A stretch of 64,000 bases of DNA from Aotearoamyces nothofagi (Eukaryota > Ascomycota > Leotiomycetes > Leotiales > Tympanidaceae): contig JADDTR010000008.1 of the NCBI GenBank assembly GCA_015345905.1, positions 186,001 to 250,000 on the forward strand. Direction: 5' to 3'. The notes below the pieces were generated by a model, which worked only from the letters and a program-made list of their open reading frames with translations, did not search any database and was not told the origin of the DNA. A program made the translations under genes and the position numbers. Positions 1 to 12,719 of the stretch are shown here, piece by piece (within the stretch, counting starts at the first letter, position 1; every line of letters starts with the position of its first letter).

Positions 1-88
1 CATTCGCGGCGTCCTCTGAGACAAAGTCACTTTTGTAGAAGCTGCAAGGACAATCGCCCGCATTCCTAGGAACACAATAACATTGGTC

Positions 89-1512
89 ATGCCTCCTTTA
101 ATTTTGCACAATGTGCCAGACGAGGAGCTGTACGTAGGGGATGATGGAATTCAAAGACCTTACGCCATGGTCTTTCCTGGGTAAGCATGTATACTGTCAC
201 AATGTTGGAAACATCTACTAATGATTATAGCTCTGAGGGTCATACTGGCGCATCAAGGCCTCGGAAAAATATGCCAGAGAGTGGGCCGTTTGGTAAATCC
301 GTAAGGCGCTCAAGGTCAAAGACTGGAACACCTGCCAAACGTGAAGATCCTACAATACTCGCCGCGGATGCCATTTTCTCAACGTACCTCTCCAACCTCT
401 CAAATCAACGATCTGAATCCCCACAACGCAAATCTTCCTTACCATCCTCGGCATCGCAGCCAAACCTCTCATCTCAGAGCACTTCGGCATTAGCACCAAT
501 CGAAGGGAATTCCGCCCCTTCAAGTCGATATGTCCACAAAGAACCTACAGAAATAATACTACGGGGCTTTCAATCTGCACATCAGTATGCTGCCATCCGG
601 ACGTATGAAGGTATCGCCGGACGAATCTGCGAAGATTACCCTCGCGATCCGCCCCTCGAGCAACGGCGCTACAAGTCTGATATAAGAGACCCAGCGTCTC
701 TCCGCCCACGCGCGCTGACATCAGAAGAGAAAGCCAAGGCTCTCAGATTTGCTGGTGGAGAGAATTGGATCAAAGTAACCTTCGAATCTATGGAAGCTGC
801 CGAATCTGCCATTTACGCATCCCCACAAACCGTCCTTGGATATCTTGTATTCGCAGAGTTCTACCGAGGAACTCCCCCAACAATCGATGGCGCTATACCT
901 GCGAATAGTATAGACAGGAGCTCCTCCAGAAACGAGCGGTCAACGTTCTCCTCTCAGACTTTGGGCCCGTCTTCGTCCAGCTTCTCACAACGAAAAGAGC
1001 GAAAATCGTCTTCAACGCTTCCACGTTCCTTTACAACTCCCGCAATGAACCAAATCGGCCGTGGCATTAACCAGTCGCTCTCCCCACCCACATCCCACTC
1101 CTCCTCTTCCACGCTCGACACCGGTACTCTGTCCACTGCAACCGCATCTTCTGCAACCGTCACCTCCCCTCTCGCAATTCCTCAATCAACAATCGCAACA
1201 GCGACCGATACAGCCCAAGAGGACCCCACCTCTTTATACTGCCGTAAAATCCCCACTGCGCGGCGAATCCAGCTTCTCCCCGCATCTGACGCGCTCCTCC
1301 CGCAGCCCTCGTACTCCCAAAGACTACTTGCAACTATTCCCTTGATCAGCTGGCTCAGCGGTGATATCATAGGCAGTGAAGTCCCAAGGCTGGAGACTGG
1401 AGAGTTTGACTGGTCTAAAGCGAGCTTGTACTGGAAGATTATGTTCTGGCTAGATCTCTATTTTCGATTACTTGGTGGTGATGTGGCAGGTAACGGCTTA
1501 AAAGATGACTAA
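89..1512 (+). CDS. NUP53: Nucleoporin Nup53/Nup35-type (MPPN RRM fold)
   Basis: Exons 89-180 and 231-1512 give 457 aa. Intron 181-230 starts GTAAGC, has a CTAAT branch site and ends TATAG; the phase-2 join gives VFPGSEGH. The ATG at 89 follows an in-frame stop at 17-19, and [17 protein letters not shown] looks like the usual start of fungal Nup53. Residues about 125-235 carry the Nup35-type RRM ([10 protein letters not shown], then [16 protein letters not shown]). A Ser/Thr/Pro-rich linker follows. The C-terminus ends in an amphipathic, Trp-rich segment ([14 protein letters not shown]) like the membrane-binding helix known from Nup53. The family role is linking the nuclear pore inner ring to the pore membrane. 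The next gene converges on it. Confidence 0.85.
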
Positions 1513-1782
1513 GGTATTGATATTGGCACTTGTGACTGATAATTGGAGTTGGGGAGATGTATGGTTTATAGCATAGCGTCGGCGTAACGCTGCGGAAGAC
1601 TTGTATACAAATAGCAATCCTATCTCATTGGTCCCATGTTTGTCCGGAGCTAGGTTTCTCTTAATATTTATACATATATGGATATCCCCTTTGAACCCCC
1701 CAAGAACGCCTTCAATGCAGTGCAACACCATCCCCAATCGTACACACAGATACACATGCAACAGTAGTCTCAAATATCTCAA

Positions 1783-2308
1783 TCATAGGTCCCCGCCAGA
1801 AGGCAGACCCCCCGTCTCCTTTCTAATCTCCTCCTTTTGCCTCCTCGTCTCCTCCAGCTGTTTCGCCTGGTCGGCGATCCGTCCCGCCATCTTCCTCCTC
1901 TCATCCTGCGCCTGGACCTCCCAGACTAGGGCACGAAAAAAAGAGTCAGCCAAGGGTTCCCGCAGCCACACAGGGCTCCCCTCCACTCCGCAGCCGCAAC
2001 TCACTCGACTTGTCGGACCTGGAATGCTCCTTCAGCTTGGTGACGAAGTCGTCAAACTCCTGCTGCCGGCCGATGCGGTTCTCCAGCGAGCGCCTCTGCA
2101 GCTCCGGGTTGTAGCGCAGGAACAGCTCTTCCTCGCTGGGCGACACCCAGTACACGAGAGCGGGCCCGCCGACGCAGATGATGCTGCCGCTGTGCGAGGG
2201 GGGGCGGTTTGTTAGCCTTGTGCGGTGGGTGTGGGCAGGGAGAGGGCGGCAGACGTACCCTGCGATCATCTTCATGTACAGGCCGAATTTCGAGGGCTTG
2301 GGTCGCAT
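1783..2308 (-). CDS. CBP4: Cbp4, cytochrome b / complex III assembly factor
   Basis: Minus-strand exons 2308-2259, 2189-2005 and 1925-1783 give 125 aa. Introns start GTACGT and GTGAGT and end CACAG and CCTAG. The short N-terminus [17 protein letters not shown] leads into a single membrane segment ([14 protein letters not shown]), then the family hallmark [16 protein letters not shown] and a charged C-terminal helix ([15 protein letters not shown] onward). In yeast Cbp4 sits in the mitochondrial inner membrane and joins Cbp3-Cbp6 in early cytochrome b assembly. The second join creates KSIWEVQ, matching the conserved IW position. An upstream in-frame GTG at 2386 is not needed. It converges with NUP53 and diverges from the SKT5/CHS4 gene. 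Confidence 0.88.
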
Positions 2309-4364
2309 GGTTGGCGGCGTGGGTGGGGTTGCTCTGGAATTGGGGGAGGGAATGGATGGGCTGGAGGGCTGTTCGTGAGCTGGCACTTTTTATCGCAATG
2401 GCCATGCGGCGGTGGTAATGTTGGAGTTCTGCGTGTTGTAGACTTGGTGGTTGACGTAGCGGTCCGCAGGGATGTAATTGCGGGGTGGTGATTGGTGAGC
2501 GCTTCTCCTGTGGACGAGGAATAGATGGACTGAAAGAGTAGAAGGACTTTTGTCCTTGTCTGATTAGCAAGAGGGCGGCCGTATTAGAAGTGCTGTAAGT
2601 AATACGGGGACTAATGGGCTGCTTTATAACTTATTTTAGATTTTAGATTTAAATCGGCAATTAATATTGATAAATCTTTGTTTGACATGAATATTACCCT
2701 GCGATATCATATAAATTACGTTGCATAATGCTTAAACTAGAATCTTCAAATCTATGATCTATACATCGTCGACCCATCTCAAAACAAAGATGTCAGTGGA
2801 TTATTCTTCCTCAGGTGACTACATTTTCATCATATTATACTCATTATCAAGCCATCAAACCCGCTCAACCAAGGCAGGAGTCGGGACGGAAGGCGAAAGA
2901 GCACGTGACGCGGCACCCACTTTAACGAAACGAGAAATTTCAAAGGCATATCTTATTACGACGCGTGCCATGCCACGCGCCCTCCAGTCCTCGCAATGAC
3001 GTAAAACGGCCAGAGCTGGCGGCAGGAAAACATCGCGAGAGATGGTTGTTTGGTGCAGGATGTTTGGAGATCCCAGGCGCCGAGGCTGAGCCCATCCTCA
3101 GCCACAGCCACGCCGTGCTGGCAGAGCGCGCTCTGTGGGTGCCGTGGGCTAAGGGAGGCCCTGCCGGAGCCGTCTCGGATTTGAGCGAGAAGGGGGAGGC
3201 GGTATGGGTCGTGGAGGTAGAGATGATACAGATGCGCAGGAGCCCGACATGTTTCTGGCGCACACCTGGCACTCCCGTTCGCTTTCTTCAGGGGCCAGGC
3301 CACGGCTTGGAGCATGGCAGGGGACGGGGATGGAGGCGGCATGAGCGACGGGTGCGGGATAACTGGGCACAGCACAGCCACGGGGAGCAAGCTGAGCCTT
3401 TAGGGTTGATGAGTTCTCGGGTTCGTCGGGTCCATCGGGTCCATCAGGAATGAGATGCTGCAGTGATATACCGCAGTGTGAAGACGATGCTTATTCGGCG
3501 CTGCTAAGATACAGGATATGATGTGATATAGATATAGACATGTCATAGATATAGATATGATATAGATGTAGATGGTGTCGCCGGCAGTGCGCTGCTGCAA
3601 GTTCTGCTCTCGCGGCGCCGTGTGCCCAATAGCAGTGTTGACGTACCTGACAGAGGCCACAAGCCTCTGTGTCTGCCCTAACGAGCTGCCAGAACCAACC
3701 CCTGGACGCTGGCCGTTAACCTTTTGGTCCCTGGCAACTTTGAGACGGTGCGAGCGCGGTCCCCTGGTCGCATATATCTCAATCCCACGGCGACGACCTG
3801 CAATCCTGTAATGAACAGCGCGGCGACTCTGGCCCACGAATTGGCTTTGCACCAGGGCACAATCACCCCACAAAACTGCATGCACGCTTCTTGCGCATTA
3901 ATGTGCCTCTTAAGTGTGCCTTTTCAGTGTGTCTGTTGTGCATTTTGCCCAAGTGACAGCCTCCACGTACTGGCGACGCCGGGCCAGCGAATCCTTTAGC
4001 GTACAAACCCCCTCCTCCCGCAGAACGCGAGAACATTTGAAGCAGCAACGAACCCAGACTCTCCGGGACCGTCCATACTCCCATCTCTACATATTCAAGA
4101 CCACTGGCAGCGTGGAACCCGCGTGTCCCTAGGCCATACCGCGTAGGTAAACAGTAAACAACTCACCCGTTGGACACCGGCTTGCGACTCGGAGCACAGA
4201 TTCGATACTTGATACCGCCTTTTGTCTATGGCATATACCGGAGGAGAGCAGCAGAGACGCATATTCGGGTGAGACGCTCTACCCAGAGTCGCCTTGCGCT
4301 CTAGAAGCCATACTACGACTGGAGGCCAGCGCCTTCCGCAGGACACAGGTCACACGGAATCGTC
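2309..4364. other. 2.05-kb divergent intergenic region (CBP4 / SKT5)
   Basis: No convincing gene. ORFs here (for example 2965-3453 plus and 3400-3885 minus) match no family I recognise and overlap on both strands. A GATATA/TAGATA-rich stretch lies at about 3514-3573. The last few hundred bases are probably leader or promoter of the SKT5 gene. Confidence 0.6.
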
Positions 4365-7300
4365 ATGGCCTACGACCAGGGCTACCCTCAAGGCCCGCAG
4401 AGGCCATACAACGGTCGAGCTGCTCAACCTCCAGCACAACGATATAATCAAGGCCCGCCTCAGCAGCAATACCCCCCGCAGGACCCATACAACCAGTATG
4501 CGCAAGAAGACCGAGGATACAACGGGTATGACAATGGCTACGCGCAAGAACGCAACAACCAGTACCCACAGCCGAGGAATGGTGGTGGTAGAAATGGAGG
4601 TGGAGGTGGAGGTGGAGGAGGAGGAGGAGGAGGAGGGGGTGAGCGAAGGCGACGGCAAGACAAATATCCCCCACAGAATCAAGGATATCCGCCACGACAA
4701 CACCAACAACAATCTTTTGACCGTAACAATGGCGGTGGAAGAGGAGGCCCAGGGCCAAGACCACAGCACCGAAGTGACGGTAGAGGTAGGCCTCCCCCTC
4801 CGCCGTTTGCACAAAGAGAACGTGCTGATAGCTTGGGAGGAGGCTATGATAACCGAGGAGCTGGGCCCCCACGAGGCTACCAGGATGGCAACGGTGGACC
4901 AGGAATGGGAAGAGGAGGTCGGCCAGCTCCCCTAGAGAGATCTGCGTCATCAGACCCTGGATGTAAGTGAATATCTTGGCTGTTATCTGCTTAACGCTGA
5001 CAAGTTTCGACAGCTAACCAAAGAATCCCTCTCGCGCCTAATCCGCTGTCTCCGCAAGAAATTGCTTGGGACAATCCATTTCCTGGCTTCCCAGGCGCGA
5101 AGAAGAAAACATCAATATCGGAAGAACAGAATATCATTCAACAAATGTCTGGCATGGACATTAACGGACGGCCGAGAACAGCTGGTGGCCACAGGAGTCC
5201 AGAAGCTGCACGGCGAGGTGTTCCGCCACCTGATGGGTATGGGAGACGTTCAGAAGAGATTCAGAGAGGAATGCCTGGTAGCTATCCCCTACAGCAGCAA
5301 CAACAAGGATACGGAGGTCTACAAGGCCAGAGAGGGCCTCCACCAGCAGCTGCACCTAGCTATGGCAGACCGCCTCCACAACAGAATGGTTATGGCTCAG
5401 CATACGACGACCAGGTCTATGCGCCACCAATAATATCGCCGACGTCGCCAATGAAGAACGACTTCGGGCCAATATCCAGGAGTATGACCATGCCCGTTGA
5501 TGTTATTGCTGGGGCAGAAGCAAATTCTGGCCCCCGATTCCCTCAACAACCAATAGATTCCATGGGAGCTAGTGCGCCATACAATGGTCCTGCTGGGCGG
5601 GCACCTCCTCGTCCTGCGACAGCAACGGGTGCCAACCCAAACTCTCAACGACCTTACCCAACCCAGGCACCTCAACTGCAACAGGACTACACCAATGGAA
5701 ACACCTACCCCCCTGGAAATGATCGATCAACGTCCCACCAGTCCAAGGAAAGCATCAGCGATTTGTATGATTCATATTATAATCTGCCCGAAGTTGTTGC
5801 CCCGACGTACAGCTCTGACAATCAAGAATATGATGGTGGAGCTATGCCATATCGCCAACAAGTTAACGGATATCTACCGGGTAGCCAGAATAGGTCCCAG
5901 CCTGACGAACGCGCCAAGGTACAACCTCAGTCTGCTGTTTATGAAATGGCCGGAGATGCTCCCCCGGTACCCAATGACTATCAACAGCCAAACTATCAAA
6001 ATGGCGGCTATGATCAACAATCCGTACAGAATGGCCGTGGAGGCCCTGGTGGTTACGACCAAGGAGGCCAAGCAGAGTACGGGCAGCCGAGTGGCAGAGG
6101 CCTTCCTAATGGCCCAGGCAACTTTGCAAATGGCATGTATCCACCACGGAATAACAGTCTCTCAAATGGACCCTCTCCCTCGGAAGGTCTCCCAGCTCAT
6201 CCAGTTCCTGTCCGTGCCGGCCTAATTCCAAACTCCTTTGCCAACCAAGCGAACAACAAACCTCCCCCCGTACGAAATTACAATACTCCGAGTCCCGCTG
6301 CTGCACCTCTAGGAAATGCGCCACCGCCGCAGGCTACGAACAATGGTGCACCGCCACAGCCCGAAATCCCCACTGTGACACTTGACGAGCTCGAGCGTCT
6401 CAAAGTCTTAATTAAAAACAACCCTTCCGACCAAGCCGCTCAATTAACACTTGCCCGGAAACTTGTCCTCGCCTCTGAAATTCTCGCCCCAGCTTTGCCT
6501 GATCCTAAAGCTCGAAATAAAGCACGTGAACGTTATATTCTTGACGCACATAAGATGCTGAAGAAACTGATAACTTTGGGCAACGCAGAAGCAATGTTTT
6601 ATCTTGCCGACTGTTATGGTCGTGGTTCCTTGGGTCTGGAAACTGACAACAAGGAAGCATTTAGTCTCTACCAGAGCGCGGCGAAGGCCGGCCATCCAGC
6701 AGCGGCATATCGAACAGCTGTGTGCTGTGAGATTGGCAACGAAGAGGGAGGCGGTACCAGGAAGGACCCATTGAAGGCAATCCAGTGGTACAAACGTGCA
6801 GCAACTCTTGGTGACACGCCCGCTATGTATAAGATGGGAATGATTCAGCTGAAGGGTTTGCTTGGGCAGCCTAAGAATCCACGCGAAGCAGTTGGCTGGC
6901 TCAAACGGGCTGCTGAGCGCGCGGATCCCGAAAATCCTCATGCTCTCCACGAACTCGGCTTGCTGTACGAGGCTGCACAGCCGGCGGATGGAAGTATTAT
7001 CCGTGACGAGCAATATAGTCTCAGCCTATTTACTCAAGCTGGAGAGCTTGGCTACAAGTTCTCCCAGTTTCGCCTGGGATGTGCATACGAGTATGGACTC
7101 TTCAACCTGCCCATTGACCCTCATCAGTCTATCACGTGGTACTCGCGGGCAGCAGTACAAGAGGAACACCAATCTGAGCTTGCGTTGTCGGGGTGGTATC
7201 TTACTGGTGCTGCGGATGCCAATGGAAAGGTGGTCCTCCAACAAAGTGATACCGAGGCGTACCTTTGGGCACGCAAGGCTGCCATGGCTGGGCTTGCGAA

Positions 7301-7594
7301 AGCTGAATATGCTATGGGCTACTTCACTGAAGTTGGAATTGGTGCTCCGGCAGATCTAGAGGGCGCAAAAAGGTGGTATTGGCGAGCCGCAGGTATGTTT
7401 GATTCACACCCCTTAATATCTGTACGTGAATGAGAATTAACTTTTTCGTTTCAACAGCTCAAAATTTCCCAAAAGCGCGTGAACGTCTCGAAGATCTGAA
7501 AAGAGGAGGGTCCAAGCCTCAGTTGAAATCCCGAGAACGGATCTCTCGTTCCAAAGTTGGAAAGCACAACGAGGGCGAGTGCGTTGTGATGTGA
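4365..7594 (+). CDS. SKT5: Chitin synthase activator with Sel1 repeats (Skt5/Chs4 type), prenylated
   Basis: Exons 4365-4962, 5014-7392 and 7458-7594 give 1037 aa. Residues 1-650 are low-complexity, rich in Gln, Gly, Pro, Asn and Tyr, with a poly-Gly run coded by GGA/GGT at about 4590-4640. Residues about 710-990 hold a ladder of Sel1-like repeats (AEAMFYLADCYGRG, AIQWYKRAATLGDTPAMYKMG and similar). The last exon ends in Cys-Val-Val-Met, a CaaX box, as in yeast Skt5, where farnesylation helps it reach the membrane. The family activates and localises the Chs3-type chitin synthase. Both introns have clean GTAAGT/GTATGT donors and CAG acceptors, and only the third exon supplies the CaaX tail. 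The paralogue Shc1 shares this architecture, so the symbol is family-level. Confidence 0.9.
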
Positions 7595-8734
7595 GAGTTC
7601 TCCATCAACCATTTTTCTCCATGAGACGAATGCATATAAATTGTCAAGAATGACAAAAAGGGGCTGGCTCCCCATGTACCGATCGATCGGGCGACCCGTC
7701 TCTCAAGATGATAATATACGACCGCTACGGATATACGGAGGATGGGATGTCTTTGATCTGAAGGTTTACTTTGTACTGTACCACGGTGCCACGGCCGCCA
7801 TGCAATGCAATGCAATGCAATGCAACACAATGCATGCAAAGGGTACGATACTGATATGATACCTACGAAGCACAGCACGGCATGGGGAAGCAGAAACGAA
7901 GCGTTCTCATTTTATATTTATATATATGCATGCCATGCCATGCCATGCCATGCCATGCCATGCCATGCCATGGCTGGCTGGCTGGCTGTATAAACAGAAC
8001 AGAACAGAACAGAACAGAACCGGGCCAGATCAGATCAGATCAGATCAGACCAGGTCAACGAACGCCCGTGAAATGTAGGAAACAGACGCGGCTTATCTAC
8101 TTTTATCTATACTTTTGCCTGCCTGTCTGTCTGAGCGCGAGCGTGAGATGTGTATGTATGTATGCATGTATTTATGCGTGCGTGTAAATCTATAATATAC
8201 TGTCGCATTCTGTAAATGCATTGATAATCTTATTATCCATACACGAAAGCATCAGACTCTTTTGCTCCGACTCTGGAATCGCGGTTTTTTTTCCCTTCTG
8301 CACCCTCTCTCTCTCTCTCTCTCTCTCAATAAATAAATAAATAAATAGACAAAACACTCGTCGCGCCCAGTCGACGACAAGCGAGAATCAAAGCCCGTGT
8401 TTATCTCGAGAGATAAAAGGGCTGCTGGGGATTCGTGTTCGGCGCCGTCTGCGAGTGCTACGGGGAGAGGCTAGGACATGTTGAGCCCCGCCGCCCCTCT
8501 TTTCTTGGTATCTTTTGCCGATTTGGCGTACTCGGGTTCGGGTACGCCTCGTCAAACTACGAGCGTCAGGATGAATACAATAAATGCGTTGTTGTCAAGA
8601 GCAAAAAGCTTTCGTCATTCATCTCTAATCTATCATCTAATGTCTATTGTAGCTAAAACGCCCAGCAATTTAAAGCCTCTAGAAGTCTAGGTGTGAATAG
8701 GGTTGACCTAGCTAGACGCTCGTGATTCCAGCAC
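7595..8734. other. Convergent 3' region packed with pentanucleotide repeats
   Basis: Gene-free stretch between the tail-to-tail ends of SKT5 and the peroxiredoxin. It holds four different 5-bp repeat tracts in about 250 bp, a (GGCT)n tract, a (CT)n tract at about 8304-8327 and an (AATA)n tract at 8328-8346. The short ORFs are translations of the repeats. Confidence 0.8.
7800..8050. repeat. Series of four pentanucleotide tandem repeats plus (GGCT)n
   Basis: In order: ATGCA about 5 copies (7800-7824); TGCCA about 8 copies (7931-7970), running into GGCT about 4 copies (7973-7987); CAGAA 5 copies (7995-8020); CAGAT 5 copies (8026-8050). All are nearly perfect, which suggests recent or ongoing slippage. 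Confidence 0.95.
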
Positions 8735-9482
8735 TTAAGCCAGCTTGTCGAGAGCAGCCAAGGTAGCCTCGGCGCTGCTGACAGTGAGAACCTGTGGTCC
8801 TGGCTCGTGCTCGGCGTAGACAATCTTGCCATGGTCGATGATGATGGCGTATCTACCAGTGCGTCCATTGGCGGCCCAGCCGAACTTGGAGGAGAACTTG
8901 GTATCAGGGTCGGAGAGGAAGAGCTATTGAGACATATTAGTAACTTGCCACACATGAACCAAAGTAAACCTCGTCCAAGAAGACAGAGGTATCGTGGTGA
9001 ATTGTTGGGATAACTTACGAATGATGGGTCTGTAACCTTGTTGGCCTTGGCCCATCCGCTCATGACATAGGCGTCGTTGACGGCAATGACAGCGACGATG
9101 TCAACTCCCTTGGCCTTGAACTCGGCAAGGTGCTTGATGTAGCCTGGAACGTGTGCAGCGCTGCAGGTTGGTGTGAAGGCGCCGGGAAGGGAGAAGAGGA
9201 CGACCTTCTTGTCAGCCCATTCTAGACCGCAGTGTTAGCAGATCAGCTCTGATATCAATTGCAGACGATTCAGACGGCTGTACATGGCATGCCGTACTGG
9301 CAGACATGGCAGGCTGAAAGATGAGGTTGAGGGTGAGGGTGGTGCGAGGGTGACATACCCTTGCTGGCATTGAGGTTCACGGGAATACCACAAGCTTGGA
9401 ACTCCGAGGTCTCCTCGGCGTAGGGGATGTAGCTGAAGACGACATCGGCTGGGAAAGCATCGCCGACCTTTGGTGCAGACAT
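8735..9482 (-). CDS. Two-Cys peroxiredoxin, Prx5/PMP20 (Asp f 3-like) type
   Basis: Minus-strand exons 9482-9359, 9221-9019 and 8923-8735 give 171 aa, about the length of the fungal Asp f 3 group. The peroxidatic Cys is Cys61 in PGAFTPTCS and a second Cys is at residue 31 (FQACGIP), the same pair as in Asp f 3. The redoxin fold continues through [20 protein letters not shown] and [15 protein letters not shown]. The enzyme reduces H2O2 and alkyl hydroperoxides. The C-terminus is DKLA, not a standard SKL-like peroxisomal signal, so a cytosolic form is likelier. Introns start GTATGT and GTAAGT. Confidence 0.92.
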
Positions 9483-12300
9483 TTTGAGGGTTTATGGGTT
9501 GCTTTGGATGGTTTGAGAGGTGGCTGAAGGGATTGAGATGATTGAACTGAGAGCGGTGTAAATGGAAGACGGTGGATTGTCGCTGAACTTAAATGAGGTT
9601 CTTGTAGTGGGGTCCCCTGGAGACATGGCGACGCTAAGATAGATTATCGCTAATCCGATTATGCCTGGACTTTGGATTTGTCTGACAGATGACGGCCAGC
9701 TCGGTGGCCTGCGGATGTCGAACGAATAGGGCAAATTTCCGAGCCGCAAGCTCGAGGGCGAATCCATTATGTTCCGATATTGGGAATGCTGATCCGGTAT
9801 TATTTCACATAATTAGAGTGGATTTCCATCGAGTTTGTCAGAACGCAGGACCGTTATACGTCATATCTGTGCTTGCTGACGATATTCGCCAGTCTAGAAC
9901 AACGCCGATACCTGAAATTCGAGGCCGGAATTGAGTACTTGCCAGAAGAATCACGTGATATCCCCATATCACTCCGCACTTATACAAGTACACGGCGTTG
10001 GGAGGTGCACCCTGCGAGCATCCTGCCTGTCATATAAAGGCAAGAAGCCCTATGCTATAGACGTAGGTACCGGAGGCATGCTGCTGATTTGATAATTATC
10101 GACTCATTCATCTTTTTACGGCCTCATCATATCTTAATCTCGTGACTCATCGTCATAAATATCCTAGGTAGTCGAAGTTTTGATTTTAGAACTTCTACCT
10201 CTTTCGCTCTTGAGAGATCTGGACAGAACGAAGAGAGCAAGTAAGTAATATGCATCTAGAAAACGTCAAGAACCCTCACTCGGAGTAGCAGAGGGCGAGG
10301 GCAAGGGCTGTATCTGGGGTAACCGTGCCCACTTCTTCCATGATCCTGACGAGACGGTCAAATGCCCCAGCAAGAAATCGGCAAAAGAGAACGCATAATC
10401 CAAAAGAGCTGTTGGCATGCACTGGTGACAGGGTCTGTAGAATATAGCGCAGCTGGGGCCGTGCAGGAACTCGAAAAAGTTATGTTGATGATATACGTTA
10501 CATGTCGACTCATGGTACCGTAGTTCGATCCTGGTATAAGAAACGAATTTGTCCTGACGAAGCTTCTGCAACTTTAATTCTAATTGGCAAGTGACTCCGA
10601 GAAGAATATATGCTATCATATCCCCTCGAGTCCCGCCGACGAACAATGAACAATGGCTTTATATCATATCACATACGAAGAGACGCGCTGGAACTGCAGT
10701 CCAGACCAAGCCGAAACCATGAAATACGTGTAGTAAACTGCCAAGCCCGCCACGTAGTGCAAAAGCCAGTAGAACGGGGGTAACAATCATGAGACCCTGC
10801 AACAAAGCCGTTGAGGTGGTCGCTAACTGTAGAGCCGGCCGGGAGAGCGCAGACGGTTCACCGCAGCGGCTGTAACCTGCGTAGACCTACCTGTGCGTAC
10901 CAAGTCATGCCAGAACACGACGGAAAACCAAGATCAAATCAGTCATTTTCGATCGCTATTACGTACAGAGGGGGCGCGTTCTATTCAAGGGTCTGATTCC
11001 CTCTATCTCACATGGCGCCAAGTCCGGGTCCCTCCCTAGAACCAGAGAGAAGAAAAGGGATGCCCAGGCGCTCGGATATCTGATATCTGATACCAGCCGG
11101 TACACGCTTCGGATGCAGGTTGAAAGAACCCGGAAAATAGTCAAAGTCGAATGACAGGTCACATGAATAAAATATCTGGATGTGGCTGTGAACGCGGCTT
11201 CTTTGCTCCGTCGTGTGCACGAGTGAAAGACCAGTGGAACTCCAAGAGGAGTTGCTTTCTTGCGATACACGGCAAGTGTAAATGCTGAGTATGCTGAGGT
11301 TGCGAAACGAATCTGAGCAAACTTACCCCGGCGCCGAAGGTGGTTACATGGCGAAGATAGTTTGACTGAGAGCTGCACCTTCTGTTCAAGCTTTCTCATT
11401 GCTTAAATTTACCATGATTTTATTGTCCTCTCACTCTCTCTTAACCGTGCTCCGTAGGTGCGGAACAAGAGGCAAGACAAGGTGAAGCGAGGTGGTCAAG
11501 GCTCTCAAAGGACAAAGGCCAAACCAAGCATCTGTTGATAGAACATGGACAAAGTGAGAAGTGACCCGCGGAGCCAGCCATCTCACGTCTCTAGCTCATC
11601 AAGGACATGTGGTACACACAGGGATTCTTACAACTGCAACACGACACATCAGGGCTGCACGGAGAGTGGACGGGAGGGTAGTTCCGGCGGTATCGTCGAG
11701 CAACAAAGGGAACAAAGGGGACAGCGAGTCAGCGACAATGGATCTCTATGATAGTCGACTAGTTTACGATGGCCGCCCACATCAACATGAGTGGCCAGTA
11801 GAAGGTCGAATCAGATATCGCATACCCGCGCGGGTTATAGGGTACTGGGAACTGGGCCCCGGATGCTGGATTGGGGTATAAGAGTGATGCAGCGGCCAGA
11901 TGTAGAGAGCTGATGACGAGGGCTTCGGCCGCCCTAGCCCTTGCCGTGCCTCTACCGTAGCCTATCCTACGGCCCCTTGGGCATCTTGGTGTGTACCAGC
12001 ACCCCGAATGGCCTCGTAACCCATCCGGCCTGGACAAAGCACACGGGACACACGGGATGGAAGGGACAGAACGGACAGAACGGAGCGAAATGACAGAAGA
12101 GATGGGCATTTTTGATCAATCAGTTCGAGCACTGGCCGAGCCCTGGAAGCGTCGAAGCACACTCAATCGGCATGCTCGAGGGAAAGCTTTGGTTTGAAGG
12201 AGGCCGTGGAGCCTTCGACAGCTGTTGTCTACCCCAAGGCGTCTGAGGGTTCAGGGCCTATAGTACCTAAAGAACAGTACTAATATTGTGGGAAGAACAG
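9483..12300. other. Gene-free region, first part
   Basis: Promoter side of the peroxiredoxin gene and a long stretch where I recognise no gene. The ORFs at 10266-10646 and 10959-11399 (minus) have no family signature, no plausible partner exons, and overlap ORFs on the other strand. A non-coding transcript cannot be excluded. Confidence 0.5.
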
Positions 12301-12390
12301 CAAAGTACAGTATAGCAAAGTACAGTATAGCAAAGTACAGTATAGCAAAGTACAGTATAGCAAAGTACAGTATAGCAAAGTACAGTATAC
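12301..12390. repeat. 15-bp tandem repeat, six copies
   Basis: Unit CAAAGTACAGTATAG starts at 12301, 12316, 12331, 12346, 12361 and 12376. Five copies are identical and the last differs at its final base. Further on, at 12594-12619, a 13-bp unit (GGATAATATTACT) occurs twice. Confidence 0.97.
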
Positions 12391-12719
12391 TGTAACTGCC
12401 TGACACTACGGATCATCAGAGGCCAGCTGAGCGACGCCATCCATCTCGCCTTATTCCCAGCGGTGTCCGGCCGCGGGATCTGTATACTGTATGTACGGTG
12501 CTGTATGTATACGTACTGTCGGCGTCGATCTACGGCGCACAGAGAGCGAGCGCACAGACGTCGAGTCGGTGCTGGCATATGCTGGCACGCACTGGATAAT
12601 ATTACTGGATAATATTACTGGCTTCTGAGGCCATTCAGCTCTGAAAGGCGGTCGGACGGCACTGGAGGATGGCAGGCTGGCCGGGATGGCACAGCACTGT
12701 TCCCTGGGCGGCTGGCGGG

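Noticed and set aside
2965-3885. Overlapping ORFs of 110-162 aa in the CBP4/SKT5 intergenic region
   Set aside because: They overlap on both strands, have no recognisable domain and no coherent splice partners.
4294-4950. Long ORFs in other frames across the SKT5 first exon
   Set aside because: They are shadows produced by the GGA/GGT and Gln-rich repeats; only the 4365 frame joins to the Sel1 repeats.
10266-11399. Minus ORFs of 126 and 146 aa
   Set aside because: No family signature, and overlapping ORFs on the same and opposite strand; kept only as part of the gene-free region.
12301-12390. CRISPR-like array
   Set aside because: Units are directly adjacent with no spacers, and the genome is eukaryotic; it is a simple tandem repeat.
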